Shown here: one piece after another, positions 43,279-53,305 of the stretch
Numbering within the stretch: the first letter of the stretch is position 1
Layout of the letters: the number at the start of each line of letters is the position of its first letter
From: Fodinibacter luteus
GTDB taxonomy: Bacteria > Actinomycetota > Actinomycetes > Actinomycetales > Dermatophilaceae
Length of the DNA: 64,000 nucleotides
Direction of reading: 5' to 3'
Assembly: GCF_039541575.1 (NCBI RefSeq)
Contig: NZ_BAABGM010000002.1
Span: forward strand, 62,001 to 126,000
Position numbers and translations under genes: made by a program
The notes under the pieces: generated by a model
Databases searched by the model: none
Seen by the model: the letters and a program-made list of their open reading frames with translations, nothing else
Told to the model about the DNA's origin: nothing

Positions 43279-44121
43279 GTGAGCGACCCCGGGGGCTACC
43301 GCAGCTACGCCACCGACGACCTGGTCACCGGTGAGGGCGTCGCCGTCGAGCTGCCCACAGCGAGCGTCGGGGCCCGGATGGCGTCCGGCGCGATCGACGT
43401 CGTGCTCACCATCGCCGTGCTCGTCGCCGGGTTCATCGCCTTCGGGCTCGCGCTCGGCGAGGCCTCCGACGCCGTCATCGGCATCGTGAGCATCGTGCTC
43501 AGCACGCTCGTCGTCGTCGGGATGCCGGCCACGATCGAGACCGCGTCGCGCGGTCGCAGCCTCGGGCGCCTCGCGCTCGGCCTGCGCACCGTGCGCGACG
43601 ACGGGGGCCCGGTGACGTTCCGGCACGCCCTCGTGCGGGCCCTCGTCGGCTACGTCGAGATCTACCTCCTGCTCGGCATCCCCGCCGTCGTCGCCTCGAT
43701 GGTGCACCCGCGGGCCAAGCGCCTCGGCGACATGGCCGCGGGCACGGTCGTCGTGTCGCAGCGGGCGTCGCTGCGCCTCAGCCCCCCACCGGAGATGCCG
43801 CCGGCGCTGCACCACTGGGCGAGCACGGCCGACGTCACCGCACTGCCGTCCGGCCTGACCGTCGCGGTGCGGCAGTTCCTGGCCCGCGCGCCGGGGCTGT
43901 CGCCGCAGTCACGCCACACGCTCGGCGTCGAGCTGCTCCACGCAACCCTGCCGCACGTCAGCCCGGCGCCGCCGCCCGGCCACCACCCCGAGGCCGTCCT
44001 GTCGGCGGTCGTCGCGGAGCGGCGCCGGCGCGACCTGGTCCGGCTCTGGCGCGAGGAGCAGCTGCGCGCCCGGGTCCTGCCGGCCGACCCCCTCTCCGCA
44101 CGCTCCACCCCACCCGGCTGA
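43279..44121 (+). CDS. RDD family membrane protein
   Basis: A 280-residue protein with the RDD pattern: ARMASGAIDVVLT (Arg and Asp in the first helix), then SRGRSLGRLALGLRTVRDDGG and HPRAKRLGDMAAGTVVVSQ. Three or four hydrophobic helices are followed by a long cytoplasmic C-terminal region of about 110 residues ending ADPLSARSTPPG. Divergent partner of the SpoIIM protein. Function unknown. Confidence 0.9.
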   Translation: MSDPGGYRSYATDDLVTGEGVAVELPTASVGARMASGAIDVVLTIAVLVAGFIAFGLALGEASDAVIGIVSIVLSTLVVVGMPATIETASRGRSLGRLALGLRTVRDDGGPVTFRHALVRALVGYVEIYLLLGIPAVVASMVHPRAKRLGDMAAGTVVVSQRASLRLSPPPEMPPALHHWASTADVTALPSGLTVAVRQFLARAPGLSPQSRHTLGVELLHATLPHVSPAPPPGHHPEAVLSAVVAERRRRDLVRLWREEQLRARVLPADPLSARSTPPG

Positions 44122-44143
44122 CCGGCATCCCCGTCCCGACCTG

Positions 44144-44202
44144 TTGCACATCGCCCACTCCTCGGCGACGCCAGCGGCACCTCTCGCGTGGGTGATGTGC
44201 AA
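44144..44202. repeat. TGCACATC-type inverted-repeat element, copy B
   Basis: TTGCACATCGCCCAC pairs with GTGGGTGATGTGCAA across an internal region of about 29 bases. It occupies most of the gap between the converging RDD and add genes, a position suited to a bidirectional terminator. Confidence 0.88.
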
Positions 44203-44211
44203 TGCGTCCGG

Positions 44212-45312
44212 TCAGCCGTGGGCGCCGAGGGCGGCGTACCCCGGCTTGACGACGTGCTCGATGATCGTCAGGCGCTCGTCGAAGGGCAGGAACGCCGACT
44301 TCATCGCGTTGATCGTCGCCCAGCGCAGGTCGTCGATGGTCCAGCCGGCCTCGTCGACGAGCAGCTGCATCTCGCGGCTCATCGAGGTGCCGCTCATGAG
44401 CCGGTTGTCCGTGTTGACCGTGACCCGGAACCGCAGCCGCTTGAGCATCGTGATCGGGTGCTCGGCGACCGAGCGCGCCGCCCCCGTCTGGATGTTCGAG
44501 CTCGGGCACATCTCGAGGGGGATCCGCATGTCGCGCACGTAGGCGGCGAGGCGGCCCAGGGCGGGGATGCCGTCGTCGCCGGTCGCGATGTCGTCGACGA
44601 TCCGCACGCCGTGCCCGAGGCGGTCGGCGCCGCACCACTGGATCGCCTCCCAGATGCTCGGCAGGCCGAACCCCTCGCCGGCGTGGATCGTGAAGTGCGC
44701 GTTCTCGCGGCGCAGGTACTCGAACGCGTCGAGGTGCCGGGTGGGCGGGAACCCCGCCTCGGCGCCGGCGATGTCGAAGCCGCCCACGCCCTCGTCGCGG
44801 TAGCGCACCGCGAGCTCGGCGATCTCCCGGCTGCGGGCGGCGTGGCGCATCGCGGTGAGCAGGGTGCGCATCCGGATCGGCGTGCCGGCGGCGGCCGCCT
44901 CCTGCTCCCCCTCGCGGAACCCGGTGAGCACGGCGTCGACGACCTCCTCGAGGGTGAGCCCGCCGGCGAGGTGCTGTTCGGGTGCGAAGCGCGACTCGGC
45001 GTAGACGACCCCGTCGGCGGCGAGGTCGAGGGCGCACTCGCGGGCGACGCGGGCCAGCTGCTCGCGCGTCTGCATGACCGCCACCGTGTGCGAGAACGTC
45101 TCGAGGTAGCGCTCGAGCGAGCCCGAGTCGGCCGAGTCACGAAACCACTGACCCAGCGCGACGGCATCCGTCGTCGGCAGCCCGGTGTACCCGGCCGCCT
45201 CGGCCAGCTCGACGATCGTCGAGGGTCGCAGGCCCCCGTCGAGGTGGTCGTGGAGCAGGGCCTTGGGGGCCCGGGCGACGATCGTCGGGGCCACGGCCGC
45301 GGTGCCGGCCAT
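44212..45312 (-). CDS. add: Adenosine deaminase
   Basis: A 366-residue zinc hydrolase converting adenosine and deoxyadenosine to inosine forms. Metal and catalytic motifs: LLHDHLDGG (HxH), FTIHAGEGFG with catalytic Glu, LGHGVRI and VTVNTDNRLMSGTSM. The ATG at 45312 shares a base with the stop of the thymidine phosphorylase gene, so the two are cotranslated. Add-deoA-cdd is the same order as in mycobacteria. Confidence 0.95.
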   Translation of the reverse strand: MAGTAAVAPTIVARAPKALLHDHLDGGLRPSTIVELAEAAGYTGLPTTDAVALGQWFRDSADSGSLERYLETFSHTVAVMQTREQLARVARECALDLAADGVVYAESRFAPEQHLAGGLTLEEVVDAVLTGFREGEQEAAAAGTPIRMRTLLTAMRHAARSREIAELAVRYRDEGVGGFDIAGAEAGFPPTRHLDAFEYLRRENAHFTIHAGEGFGLPSIWEAIQWCGADRLGHGVRIVDDIATGDDGIPALGRLAAYVRDMRIPLEMCPSSNIQTGAARSVAEHPITMLKRLRFRVTVNTDNRLMSGTSMSREMQLLVDEAGWTIDDLRWATINAMKSAFLPFDERLTIIEHVVKPGYAALGAHG

Positions 45313-46601
45313 CAGGCGATCCGGTCGATGACGATGGGCGTGCGGGCGACCGTGGTGCCCTGGGGGGCGACCGTGATGCCGCCCTCGAGCGCCGCGTGGG
45401 CCCGCTCGAAGCGGTCGGGTGTGTCGGTGTGCAGGGTGAGCAGCACGTCGCCCTCGCGCACGGCGTCGCCCGGCTTGGCGTGGATCTCGATGCCGGCGCC
45501 GGCCTGCACCGGGTCCTCCTTGCGGGCGCGCCCCGCACCGAGCCGCCACGCGGCGACGCCGACGGCATACGCGTCGAGGCCCGACAGCACACCGGATGCC
45601 GTCGCGCGCACCTCCTGGGTCTCCCGGGCCGTCGGCAGCGGGGCGTCGGGGTCCCCGCCCTGGGCCGCGATCATCCGGCGCCACGCGTCCATGGCCCGCC
45701 CGTCGGCGAGCGCCGCGGCGACGTCCTGACCACCCCGCCCCGCGGCCGAGAGCATCTCCTCGGCGAGGCGGACCGTGAGCTCGACGACGTCGGGCGGGCC
45801 GCCGCCGGCGAGCACCTCGACCGACTCCCGCACCTCGAGGGCGTTTCCGGCGGTCAGGCCCAGAGGGGTGGACATGTCGGTGAGCAGCGCGACGGTGTTG
45901 ACGCCGGCATCCGTGCCGAGGTCGACCATCGTGCGGGCCAGCTCAGTGGCGTCCTCGCGGGTCTTCATGAACGCGCCGCTACCGACCTTGACGTCGAGCA
46001 CGAGCGCGCCGGTGCCCTCGGCGATCTTCTTGCTCATGATCGAGCTCGCGATGAGCGGGATCGCCTCGACGGTGCCGGTGACGTCGCGCAGGGCGTAGAG
46101 CTTCTTGTCGGCAGGAGCCAGGCCCGAGCCGGCGGCGCAGATGACCGCGCCGACGTCCTCGAGCTGGCGCATCATCGCCTCGTTCGTGAGCGACGCCTGC
46201 CAGCCGGCCACCGACTCGAGCTTGTCGAGGGTGCCGCCGGTGTGGCCGAGCCCGCGACCGGACAGCTGCGGCACGGCGACATCGAAGACCGCGACGAGGG
46301 GCGCGAGCGGCAGGGTGATCTTGTCCCCCACCCCGCCGGTGGAGTGCTTGTCGGCGGTCGGGCGGGACAGCGACGAGAAGTCCATCCGCTCCCCGCTCGC
46401 GATCATCGCCGCGGTCCACGTCGCGATCTCGCGGCGGGTCATCCCGTTGAGCAGCACCGCCATCGCGAGCGCGCTCATCTGCTCGTCGGCGACGACCCCG
46501 CGCGTGTAGGCGTCGATGACCCAGCGGATCTGGTCGTCGGAGAGCTCGTGGCGGTCCCGCTTGGTCGTGATGACGTCGACGGCATCGAAGGATTCACTCA
46601 T
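45312..46601 (-). CDS. deoA: Thymidine/pyrimidine-nucleoside phosphorylase
   Basis: A 429-residue enzyme releasing deoxyribose 1-phosphate from thymidine or deoxyuridine. The signature SGRGLGHTGGTLDKLESV is present, with the phosphate-site motif KHSTGGVGDK and the active-site run KLYALRDVTGTV. I start it at ATG 46601 (MSESFDAVDV); a CATGAT box 6 nt upstream on the coding strand fits a leaderless transcript. It overlaps add. Confidence 0.95.
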   Translation of the reverse strand: MSESFDAVDVITTKRDRHELSDDQIRWVIDAYTRGVVADEQMSALAMAVLLNGMTRREIATWTAAMIASGERMDFSSLSRPTADKHSTGGVGDKITLPLAPLVAVFDVAVPQLSGRGLGHTGGTLDKLESVAGWQASLTNEAMMRQLEDVGAVICAAGSGLAPADKKLYALRDVTGTVEAIPLIASSIMSKKIAEGTGALVLDVKVGSGAFMKTREDATELARTMVDLGTDAGVNTVALLTDMSTPLGLTAGNALEVRESVEVLAGGGPPDVVELTVRLAEEMLSAAGRGGQDVAAALADGRAMDAWRRMIAAQGGDPDAPLPTARETQEVRATASGVLSGLDAYAVGVAAWRLGAGRARKEDPVQAGAGIEIHAKPGDAVREGDVLLTLHTDTPDRFERAHAALEGGITVAPQGTTVARTPIVIDRIA

Positions 46602-46666
46602 CGGCCCATCATGGCAGTGGACCACGGGTCGCCGTCACCGCCCGGCCGGATGCCGGGGGCGCGGCG

Positions 46667-47128
46667 TCAGGGACGCTCGCGCAGGTTGTCGGGCCCGAAC
46701 GCCTGGGGCAGGACCTCGCGCATCGGCATCACGCCCTCGGGGGTCATGAGGAGGGTGTCGGGGGTGCCGTTCTCCCAGAGCAGCTGGCGGCACCGGCCGC
46801 ACGGCATGAGGGCGTCGCCCGCACCGTCGACGCAGTAGACGGCGACGAGCAGGCCGCCGCCGGTGGCGTGCAGCTGCGAGACCATGCCGCACTCGGCGCA
46901 CAGCGTGACGCCGTACCCGGCGTTCTCGACGTTGCAGCCGGACACGACGCGCCCGTCGTCGACGACGCCGGCGACACCGACCCGGTACCGGCTGTAGGGC
47001 GCGTACGCGAGCGTCGTCATCCGCACGGCCTCGGCGTGCAGGGCGTCCCAGTCGACGTCCGGGGTGGTGCCGGCGCCGCCACCGCCGCCACCGCCGCCGG
47101 GCGGGCTCGGGCGGGACTGCTCGCTCAT
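46667..47128 (-). CDS. cdd: Cytidine deaminase
   Basis: A 153-residue zinc enzyme. The active site reads GCNVENAGYGVTLCAECG and PCGRCRQLLWE, giving the Cys-Glu and Cys-Cys ligand pattern of homotetrameric cytidine deaminases. The N-terminus carries an extra run of glycines (PPGGGGGGGGAGTTP) encoded by a GCC-type repeat. The ATG overlaps the end of the M20 gene by 4 bases; a 65-base gap separates it from deoA. Confidence 0.95.
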   Translation of the reverse strand: MSEQSRPSPPGGGGGGGGAGTTPDVDWDALHAEAVRMTTLAYAPYSRYRVGVAGVVDDGRVVSGCNVENAGYGVTLCAECGMVSQLHATGGGLLVAVYCVDGAGDALMPCGRCRQLLWENGTPDTLLMTPEGVMPMREVLPQAFGPDNLRERP

Positions 47129-48348
47129 GTCGCCTCCAGGGTGTCGGCGCTGAGCCGGGTCGCCTCGGTGTGCCGGATGACGGCGACCGACGCGAGGAGC
47201 CGGGCGCCGAGGGTGATCGAGTCCTCGTCGACGACGAGGTCACCCTGGTGCAGGTCGAAGGTGGGGCCGCCGTGCGTGCGGGTGCCGAGGCGGGCCATCG
47301 CGCCGGTGGTCTGCGCGAGGTACCACGAGAAGTCCTCGCCGCCGAGCGACTGGGTCGTCGGCACGGGGTGCATCCCGCTCGCGAGGGAGGCGAGCCGGAA
47401 CGCCTCGATTCCCTCGGCGGTGTTGACGACGGGCGGCACGCCCTTGACCCGCTCGACCTTGGCCTGGACACCGTAGGGCGCGACGACGCCGTGCACGATC
47501 TCCTCGAGGAGCGGGCCGACGGTCAGCCAGGCCTGCGCGTCGAGCATCCGCAGGGTGCCCACGCACTCGCCCGTCGAGGGGATGACGTTGGCGGCCCGCC
47601 CGGCGTTGATCGTGCCCCAGACGAGGGCCGCGCCGGCGCGCGGGTCCAGCCGGCGCGAGAGCGCCGCGGGCACGTCGGTGACGACCTTGGCGAGCGCGAA
47701 GGTGAGGTCCTCGGTGAGCTGGGGGCGGGAGGTGTGGCCGCCGCGGCCGTGCAGGGAGACGGCCACCTGGTCGCAGGCCGCCGTGAGCGGCCCCTCGCGC
47801 AGGCCGACCTGCCCGACGTCGAGGCTGGGGTCGCAGTGCACCGCGAAGACCGAGTCGACGCCGTCGAGGGCGCCGGCGAGGATCGCGTCGTGGGCGCCCC
47901 CGGGCATGATCTCCTCGGCGGCCTGGAAGATGCCGCGCACGGCGACCCCCCGCTCGATGAGCGCGGGCTCGCACGACCGGAGCGCGAGGAGCGCGCCGAC
48001 GAGTGCGGCGACGTGCACGTCGTGGCCGCAGGCGTGGCACACGCCCGCGGTGCGCGAGGCGTGGTCGAGGCCGGTGCGCTCGCGCACCGGCAGGGCGTCC
48101 ATGTCGGCGCGCAGCGCGACCCGGTACGCGGCATCCGGCGGGCCGACGTCGGCGAGCAGACCGGTGCCGGGCAGGAGTCGCACGCCCACGCCCGCGGCAT
48201 CGAGGCGGCGGGCCACGGCGTCGGTCGTGCGCGTCTCCTCGCGCGACAGCTCGGGGTGGGCATGGAGGTCCCGCCGGATGTCGATGAGCTCGGGTGCGAG
48301 CGAGGAGATGCGTTCGCCGAGGGCGGCGAGGAGGGCATCGTCGTTCAT
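47125..48348 (-). CDS. M20-family amidohydrolase (AmiA/AmiB-like)
   Basis: A 407-residue zinc peptidase/amidohydrolase: DLHAHPELSREE, RADMDALPVRERTGL, AGVCHACGHDVHVAAL and GIFQAAEEIMPGGAHDA carry the metal-binding Cys/His/Glu pattern, and GGEDFSWYL the final His-replacing region. Such enzymes cleave N-acyl amino acids or related amides. In mycobacteria amiA1/amiB1 lie in the same neighbourhood of nucleoside genes. It overlaps cdd by 4 bases, so the operon is M20-cdd-deoA-add. Confidence 0.9.
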   Translation of the reverse strand: MNDDALLAALGERISSLAPELIDIRRDLHAHPELSREETRTTDAVARRLDAAGVGVRLLPGTGLLADVGPPDAAYRVALRADMDALPVRERTGLDHASRTAGVCHACGHDVHVAALVGALLALRSCEPALIERGVAVRGIFQAAEEIMPGGAHDAILAGALDGVDSVFAVHCDPSLDVGQVGLREGPLTAACDQVAVSLHGRGGHTSRPQLTEDLTFALAKVVTDVPAALSRRLDPRAGAALVWGTINAGRAANVIPSTGECVGTLRMLDAQAWLTVGPLLEEIVHGVVAPYGVQAKVERVKGVPPVVNTAEGIEAFRLASLASGMHPVPTTQSLGGEDFSWYLAQTTGAMARLGTRTHGGPTFDLHQGDLVVDEDSITLGARLLASVAVIRHTEATRLSADTLEAT

Positions 48349-48368
48349 GGGAAGACCGAGTCTACTGG

Positions 48369-49013
48369 TCAGCGGGCCGGCGCCGGCCCCGCTTCCCCGA
48401 GCGCGGAACGGGTCGGCCCGCCGGGTCGGGCCCGGGCCGCCTTGTGCTCCTCCCAACGGCGGGCGATGCCGTCCATCTCGCGCTGGATGAACTCGAGGAA
48501 CTCCACCGACAGCTGCATCCGCTCGCCCGCGCGGGTGTGCTCGCCCACCTCCCGGCGCGCGACGACGAGCGCCGCGAGGATGGGGGCGTAGATCTGCTCC
48601 TTCTGCATGAGCACGTCGTGCCACGCGTCGTCCCTGACGACGAAGACGTCGCGGCGTGACCCCCGCTCGCGCAGCCGGCGGACCATCCGCACCTGGGCGA
48701 GGTAGCGCACCGCGCCCGAGATGCCGGCCGGGCTCACCCCGAGCAGGGCCGCCAGCTCGGATGCCGTGAGCCGACCGTCCTCGGTCGCGAGGAGCGCGGC
48801 GAACACGCGGGCGGGCAGCCGGGCGATGCCGGCCTCGGCGAGGGCGCCCCCGAGGTGCTCGACGGCGTCGACGAACGCCGGGTCGGGTCCGCCCCCGACC
48901 GGGGAGAGGGGTGCCTCGCCCCCGACCGGGGAGAGGGGTGCCTCGCCCCCGACCGGGGAGAGGGGTGCCTCGGCGCCACGGCGGGCGGGCGACGCGTGCG
49001 GCGCGGACGGCAT
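48369..49013 (-). CDS. GbsR/MarR-like transcriptional regulator with N-terminal nonapeptide repeat
   Basis: A 214-residue protein. A winged helix-turn-helix at about 75-125 is visible: RLTASELAALLGVSPAGISGAVRYLAQVRMVRRLRERGSRRDVFVV. The helical C-terminal half (LEFIQREMDGIARRW) would be for dimerisation. Residues about 13-42 hold three copies of EAPLSPVGG from a 27-bp DNA repeat. It is divergent from an ABC exporter operon and probably represses it. An initiation codon after the repeat cannot be excluded. Confidence 0.85.
   Translation of the reverse strand: MPSAPHASPARRGAEAPLSPVGGEAPLSPVGGEAPLSPVGGGPDPAFVDAVEHLGGALAEAGIARLPARVFAALLATEDGRLTASELAALLGVSPAGISGAVRYLAQVRMVRRLRERGSRRDVFVVRDDAWHDVLMQKEQIYAPILAALVVARREVGEHTRAGERMQLSVEFLEFIQREMDGIARRWEEHKAARARPGGPTRSALGEAGPAPAR
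48888..48973. repeat. 27-bp in-frame repeats at the 5' end of the regulator gene
   Basis: Three nearly identical units containing GCCTCGCCCCCGACCGGGGA encode the EAPLSPVGG nonapeptide. The unit itself contains the palindrome CCCCGACCGGGG. Confidence 0.9.
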
Positions 49014-49030
49014 ACGCCGAGTTTACCCGA

Positions 49031-49059
49031 TTCACAAACTTCTGAAGCAGGCGTAGCGT
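49031..49059 (+). promoter_or_regulatory. Promoter of the ABC exporter operon with possible operator
   Basis: TTCACA and TAGCGT are separated by exactly 17 bases; TAGCGT ends 7 nt before the ATG at 49067. The inverted repeat TTCA-N8-TGAA (49031-49046) overlaps the -35 region and is a candidate site for the divergent GbsR/MarR-like regulator. Confidence 0.6.
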
Positions 49060-49066
49060 GAACGCC

Positions 49067-49959
<893 letters not shown>

Positions 49960-49963
<4 letters not shown>

Positions 49964-51624
49964 CCGCCGCCGCTCCGACCGCGCCCACCACCCCGACCGT
50001 CCCCCCCGCCACGTCGACCGCGCTGGCGACCCGGCTGGCCGGCGTGACCCAGCTCTTCCGGCTCGCCTGGCGCCGCGACCGGATCCTCGTCCCCGCGAGC
50101 GTGGTCGGGCTCGTCGCCCTGTCGGTCGGGTCCGCCCGGGCGACGCTCGCGCTCTACCCCGACGACGAGTCGGCCGCCGCCGGCCTGGCCGGCATCTTCA
50201 CCAACCCCTCGGTCGTCGCGATGTACGGTCCGCTCGCGTCGCCGACGGCGGACGCCCTCGCCGTCTTCAAGACGGTCATGATGGGCGCCTTCCTCACGGC
50301 GGTGCTCGGCCTCGTCGTCGTGCGGCGGCACACCCGCACCGAGGAGGACGAGGGCCGGCTCGAGCTCCTCGGCTCGGGCGTCGTCGGCCGGTGGTCCCCG
50401 CTGGCGGCCGCCGTCGGGCTCGCCTGCCTCGCGGTCGTCGCGGCGAGCGTGCTGTCGGGCGCCGGTCTCGCGGCCCTCGGGATGGATGCCGCGGGCAGCG
50501 CGGCGTTCGCGGTGGCCTGGCTCGCCGCCGGGCTGGCGACCGTCGGGGTCACGGCCGTCGCCGTGCAGCTCGCGTCGACGACCCGCGGCGCCGCGGGGCT
50601 CGGCTTCGGGTTCCTCGCCGCGGTGTACGCCCTGCGCGCCCTCGCAGACTCGGCCGACGAGGGCACCCTCGGGCACGCGCTCGGCTGGCTCTCCCCGCTC
50701 GGCTGGGCGGGCCGGGTCGAGGCCTACGGCGCGAACCGGCAGTGGGTGCTGCTCCTCGGGGTCGGCACCCTCGTGCTCGGGGTCGCCGTGGGGCTGGCCG
50801 TGCTCGAGCGGCGCGACCTCGGCGCGGGGATCATCCCGGCACGCAGCGGCCCGTCACGGGCGGGGCGCACCCTGTCGTCGCCGCTCGGCCTCGTCACCCG
50901 CCTGGCGCGAGGCACGATCATCGGCTGGACGGTCGGCATCACCCTCGGGGGGGTCGTCATCGGATCCCTCCTCGGCGCCATCGCCGGCCTCGCGGACGAC
51001 GCGGCCATCCAGGACTTCCTTCGCCTGCTCGGCGGCGACGTCCCGAGGGTCGAGGACCTCTTCGTCGCCACCGAGCTGCGCTTCGTCGCGGTCGGCGTCG
51101 CCGCGGTCGGCATCGCGCTCGTGCTGCGCCTCGTGGGGTCCGAGCGATCCGGGCTCGGCGAGGTCGTCCTCACCACCCCCGCGAGCCGCACCAGCTGGTA
51201 CGCCGCGCACGTCGTCGTGCCCCTCGCCCTCTCCGCCGCGCTCCTCGCGCTCTTCGGCCTCGTCATCGGCCTCGTCGGGCCGCTCGCCACGCCGCTGGCG
51301 CCCACCGTCGGCGCCTCGGTCGCGGCGGCGCTGTCGACGCTGCCGGCGGTGTGGGTCGTCGTCGGCGTCGCGGCCGCGCTCGCCGGGGCGGCCCCGCGCT
51401 TCGCGCCGGTCGCATGGGCCGTGCTCCTCGTGTCGTTCGTCGTCGGCGAGCTGGGGGACACGATGAACCTGCCCGGCTGGCTCGTCGACGCGTCCCCGTT
51501 CGCCCACCTGTCGCAGCTGCCCGGGGGGTCCTTCGAGGCGACCGGAGCCGTCGCCCTCAGCCTGCTGGCCGCCGCCCTCATCGGGTTCGGCTGGGTGGCC
51601 TACCAGCGTCGCGACGTGGTCTGA
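49960..51624 (+). CDS. ABC-2 type exporter permease, two-module
   Basis: A 554-residue membrane protein with about twelve hydrophobic helices arranged as two similar halves (each starting with a helix followed by a stretch ending VVRRHTRTEEDEGRLELLGSG or VGSERSGLGEVVLTTPASR). This matches the large permeases of tetronasin-like ABC exporters. It should pair with the preceding ATPase to export a drug or lipid-like compound; the compound is unknown. Confidence 0.88.
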
Positions 51625-51669
51625 CCGCCTCCGTCCCGCTACCGTGGCCGGAAGGCCAAGGGAGGCATC

Positions 51670-52098
51670 ATGGCGCACCTCGTCGTGCACTTCGAGATCC
51701 ACGCGTCCGAGCCGCAGGCGCTCATCGACTTCTACGGTGACCTCTTCGGGTGGACGTTCACCCGGTTCGGCGAGGCGCCGTACTGGCTCATCGACACCGG
51801 TGAAGGGGCGGTCGGGGTCGACGCGCCCGGCCGTGGCATCAACGGCGGCCTCACCCAGCGCCAGGGCGCGGGGCCGACTCCCGGGGCTCCGGTCAACGGC
51901 TGCACCGTCGTCGTCGGCGTCGACGGCAGCGTCGACGAGCTGTTCCGCAGGGCGCTCGAGCTGGGGGCCGGGGAGGCGGTCCCCCTCGAGGACATGGAGG
52001 GCGTCGGCCGCGGCGGCTACCTCCTCGACCCGGACGGCAACGTCTTCGGGGTGCTCTCGCCGGTGCTCTCCGACGGCACGGTGGCGATGGGAGGGTAG
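51670..52098 (+). CDS. VOC (glyoxalase/bleomycin-resistance) superfamily protein
   Basis: A 142-residue protein with the beta-alpha-beta-beta-beta repeats of the VOC fold: MAHLVVHFEIHASEPQALIDFYGDLFGWTF and GYLLDPDGNVFGVLSP, the second giving the usual DPDGN-F motif. Members bind metals and act as lyases, dioxygenases or resistance proteins; the substrate cannot be inferred. GGGAGG lies 6 nt before the ATG. Confidence 0.88.
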   Translation: MAHLVVHFEIHASEPQALIDFYGDLFGWTFTRFGEAPYWLIDTGEGAVGVDAPGRGINGGLTQRQGAGPTPGAPVNGCTVVVGVDGSVDELFRRALELGAGEAVPLEDMEGVGRGGYLLDPDGNVFGVLSPVLSDGTVAMGG

Positions 52099-52205
52099 TG
52101 CCGGGCCACCGCCGAGTAGTGCCGGGTCACCGCCGGGTACTGCCGGGTTCACCGCGGCAAGTGCCGGGTCGCCGCGCGTCGTGCCGGGTCACCACCGGGT
52201 CCGCC
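52098..52205. repeat. Five 20-21-bp degenerate tandem repeats
   Basis: Units of GTGCCGGGTCACCGCCGGGT type begin near 52098, 52119, 52140, 52161 and 52181. They fill the gap between the converging VOC and aldo/keto reductase genes. Confidence 0.85.
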
Positions 52206-52222
52206 CGAGCCGCCGTAGCCGG

Positions 52223-53047
52223 TCAGTGGCCGAAGGTGTCCGAGTCGACGGCGTGGGCCTCACCGGTGTCGAGGGCGTGGAGCGCCTCGAGCTCGTCGCC
52301 GCTGAGGTCGAAGCCGAAGACGTCGAGGTTCTGCGCCTGCCGGCGCGGGTCCGCCGAGTTCGGTGCGACGACGTACCCCTGCTGGGTCTGCCACCGCAGC
52401 AGCACCTGGGCCGGCGTGACGTCGTGCGCCGCGCCCGTCGCGACGACGACCGGGTGGTCGAGCAGCCCGTTGTCCCGGCCGAGCGGGCTCCACCCCTCGG
52501 TGACGATGCCGTGCTCGGCGTGGTACGCCCGCACGGCGTCACGGGTGAGGAAGGGGTGCAGCTCGACCTGGTTGACCTCGGGCGTCACGCCGGTGGCGGC
52601 GATGACCCGGTCGAGGTGCGCGGGCTTGAAGTTCGACACGCCGACCGCGCGGGCGAGGCCGCGCTCGCGCAGCTCGACGAGCCCTTCCCAGGCCCGGACG
52701 TACAGGTCCTGGGCGGGGTTGGGCCAGTGGAGCAGGAGCAGGTCGACGTGCTCGAGCCCGAGCCGCCGCAGGTTCCCCGCGAGGCCGTCGGCCGGGGCAG
52801 CGTGCCACTGCCGGTTGATCTTCGTCGTGACGAAGAGCTCCTCGCGCGGGAGTCCGCTGGCGCGCACCGCGCGACCCACACCGACCTCGTTCTCGTAGTT
52901 CTCCGCGGTGTCCACGTGGCGGTAGCCGGCCTCGAACGCGGTGAGGCAGGCGCGCTCGACCTCCTCGTCGCCCATCGGCCAGGTGCCCAGCGCCACCTGG
53001 GGGACGGACGTTCCCCCGAGCAGGGACAGGGTCGGTGCGGGGCTCAT
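52223..53047 (-). CDS. Aldo/keto reductase (second copy in window)
   Basis: A 274-residue NADPH-dependent reductase with the tetrad in VDTAENYENE (Asp, Tyr), VTTKINRQW (Lys) and LLLLHWPNP (His). It is related to, but clearly different from, the reductase at 6181-7023. It stands alone between repeats. Substrate unknown. The ATG at 53047 gives the usual family N-terminus; a longer form starting at 53071 adds eight basic residues. Confidence 0.9.
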   Translation of the reverse strand: MSPAPTLSLLGGTSVPQVALGTWPMGDEEVERACLTAFEAGYRHVDTAENYENEVGVGRAVRASGLPREELFVTTKINRQWHAAPADGLAGNLRRLGLEHVDLLLLHWPNPAQDLYVRAWEGLVELRERGLARAVGVSNFKPAHLDRVIAATGVTPEVNQVELHPFLTRDAVRAYHAEHGIVTEGWSPLGRDNGLLDHPVVVATGAAHDVTPAQVLLRWQTQQGYVVAPNSADPRRQAQNLDVFGFDLSGDELEALHALDTGEAHAVDSDTFGH

Positions 53048-53089
53048 GCGACGAACCCTGCCACACGGCATCCGGCCACTGCGCTCCGT

Positions 53090-53158
53090 CCGTCCGTGCT
53101 TCCGTGCTTCCGTGCTTCCGTGCTTCCGTGCTTCCGTGCTCCCGTGCTCCCGTGCTCC
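53090..53158. repeat. 8-bp tandem repeat (CGTGCTTC/CGTGCTCC)
   Basis: About five units of CGTGCTTC are followed by three of CGTGCTCC. The octamer period means changes in copy number would not be tolerated in a gene; here it is intergenic, just upstream of the reductase start on one side and of the azoreductase promoter region on the other. Downstream, 53206-53221 has a hairpin GGTCGG-CCGACC. Confidence 0.9.
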
Positions 53159-53305
53159 AGACGGTGCTGGACCGAGCGACGGTCGTGCCGTGAGAGGCCT
53201 CTGGTCGGCAACGCCCGACCGGACCTACGATCAGCAGACCAGTGGCCAGCCGCCGACCTCCCGACGTCGGCGGCGAACCTGCACCGTCCAGGACAAAGGG
53301 TCACC

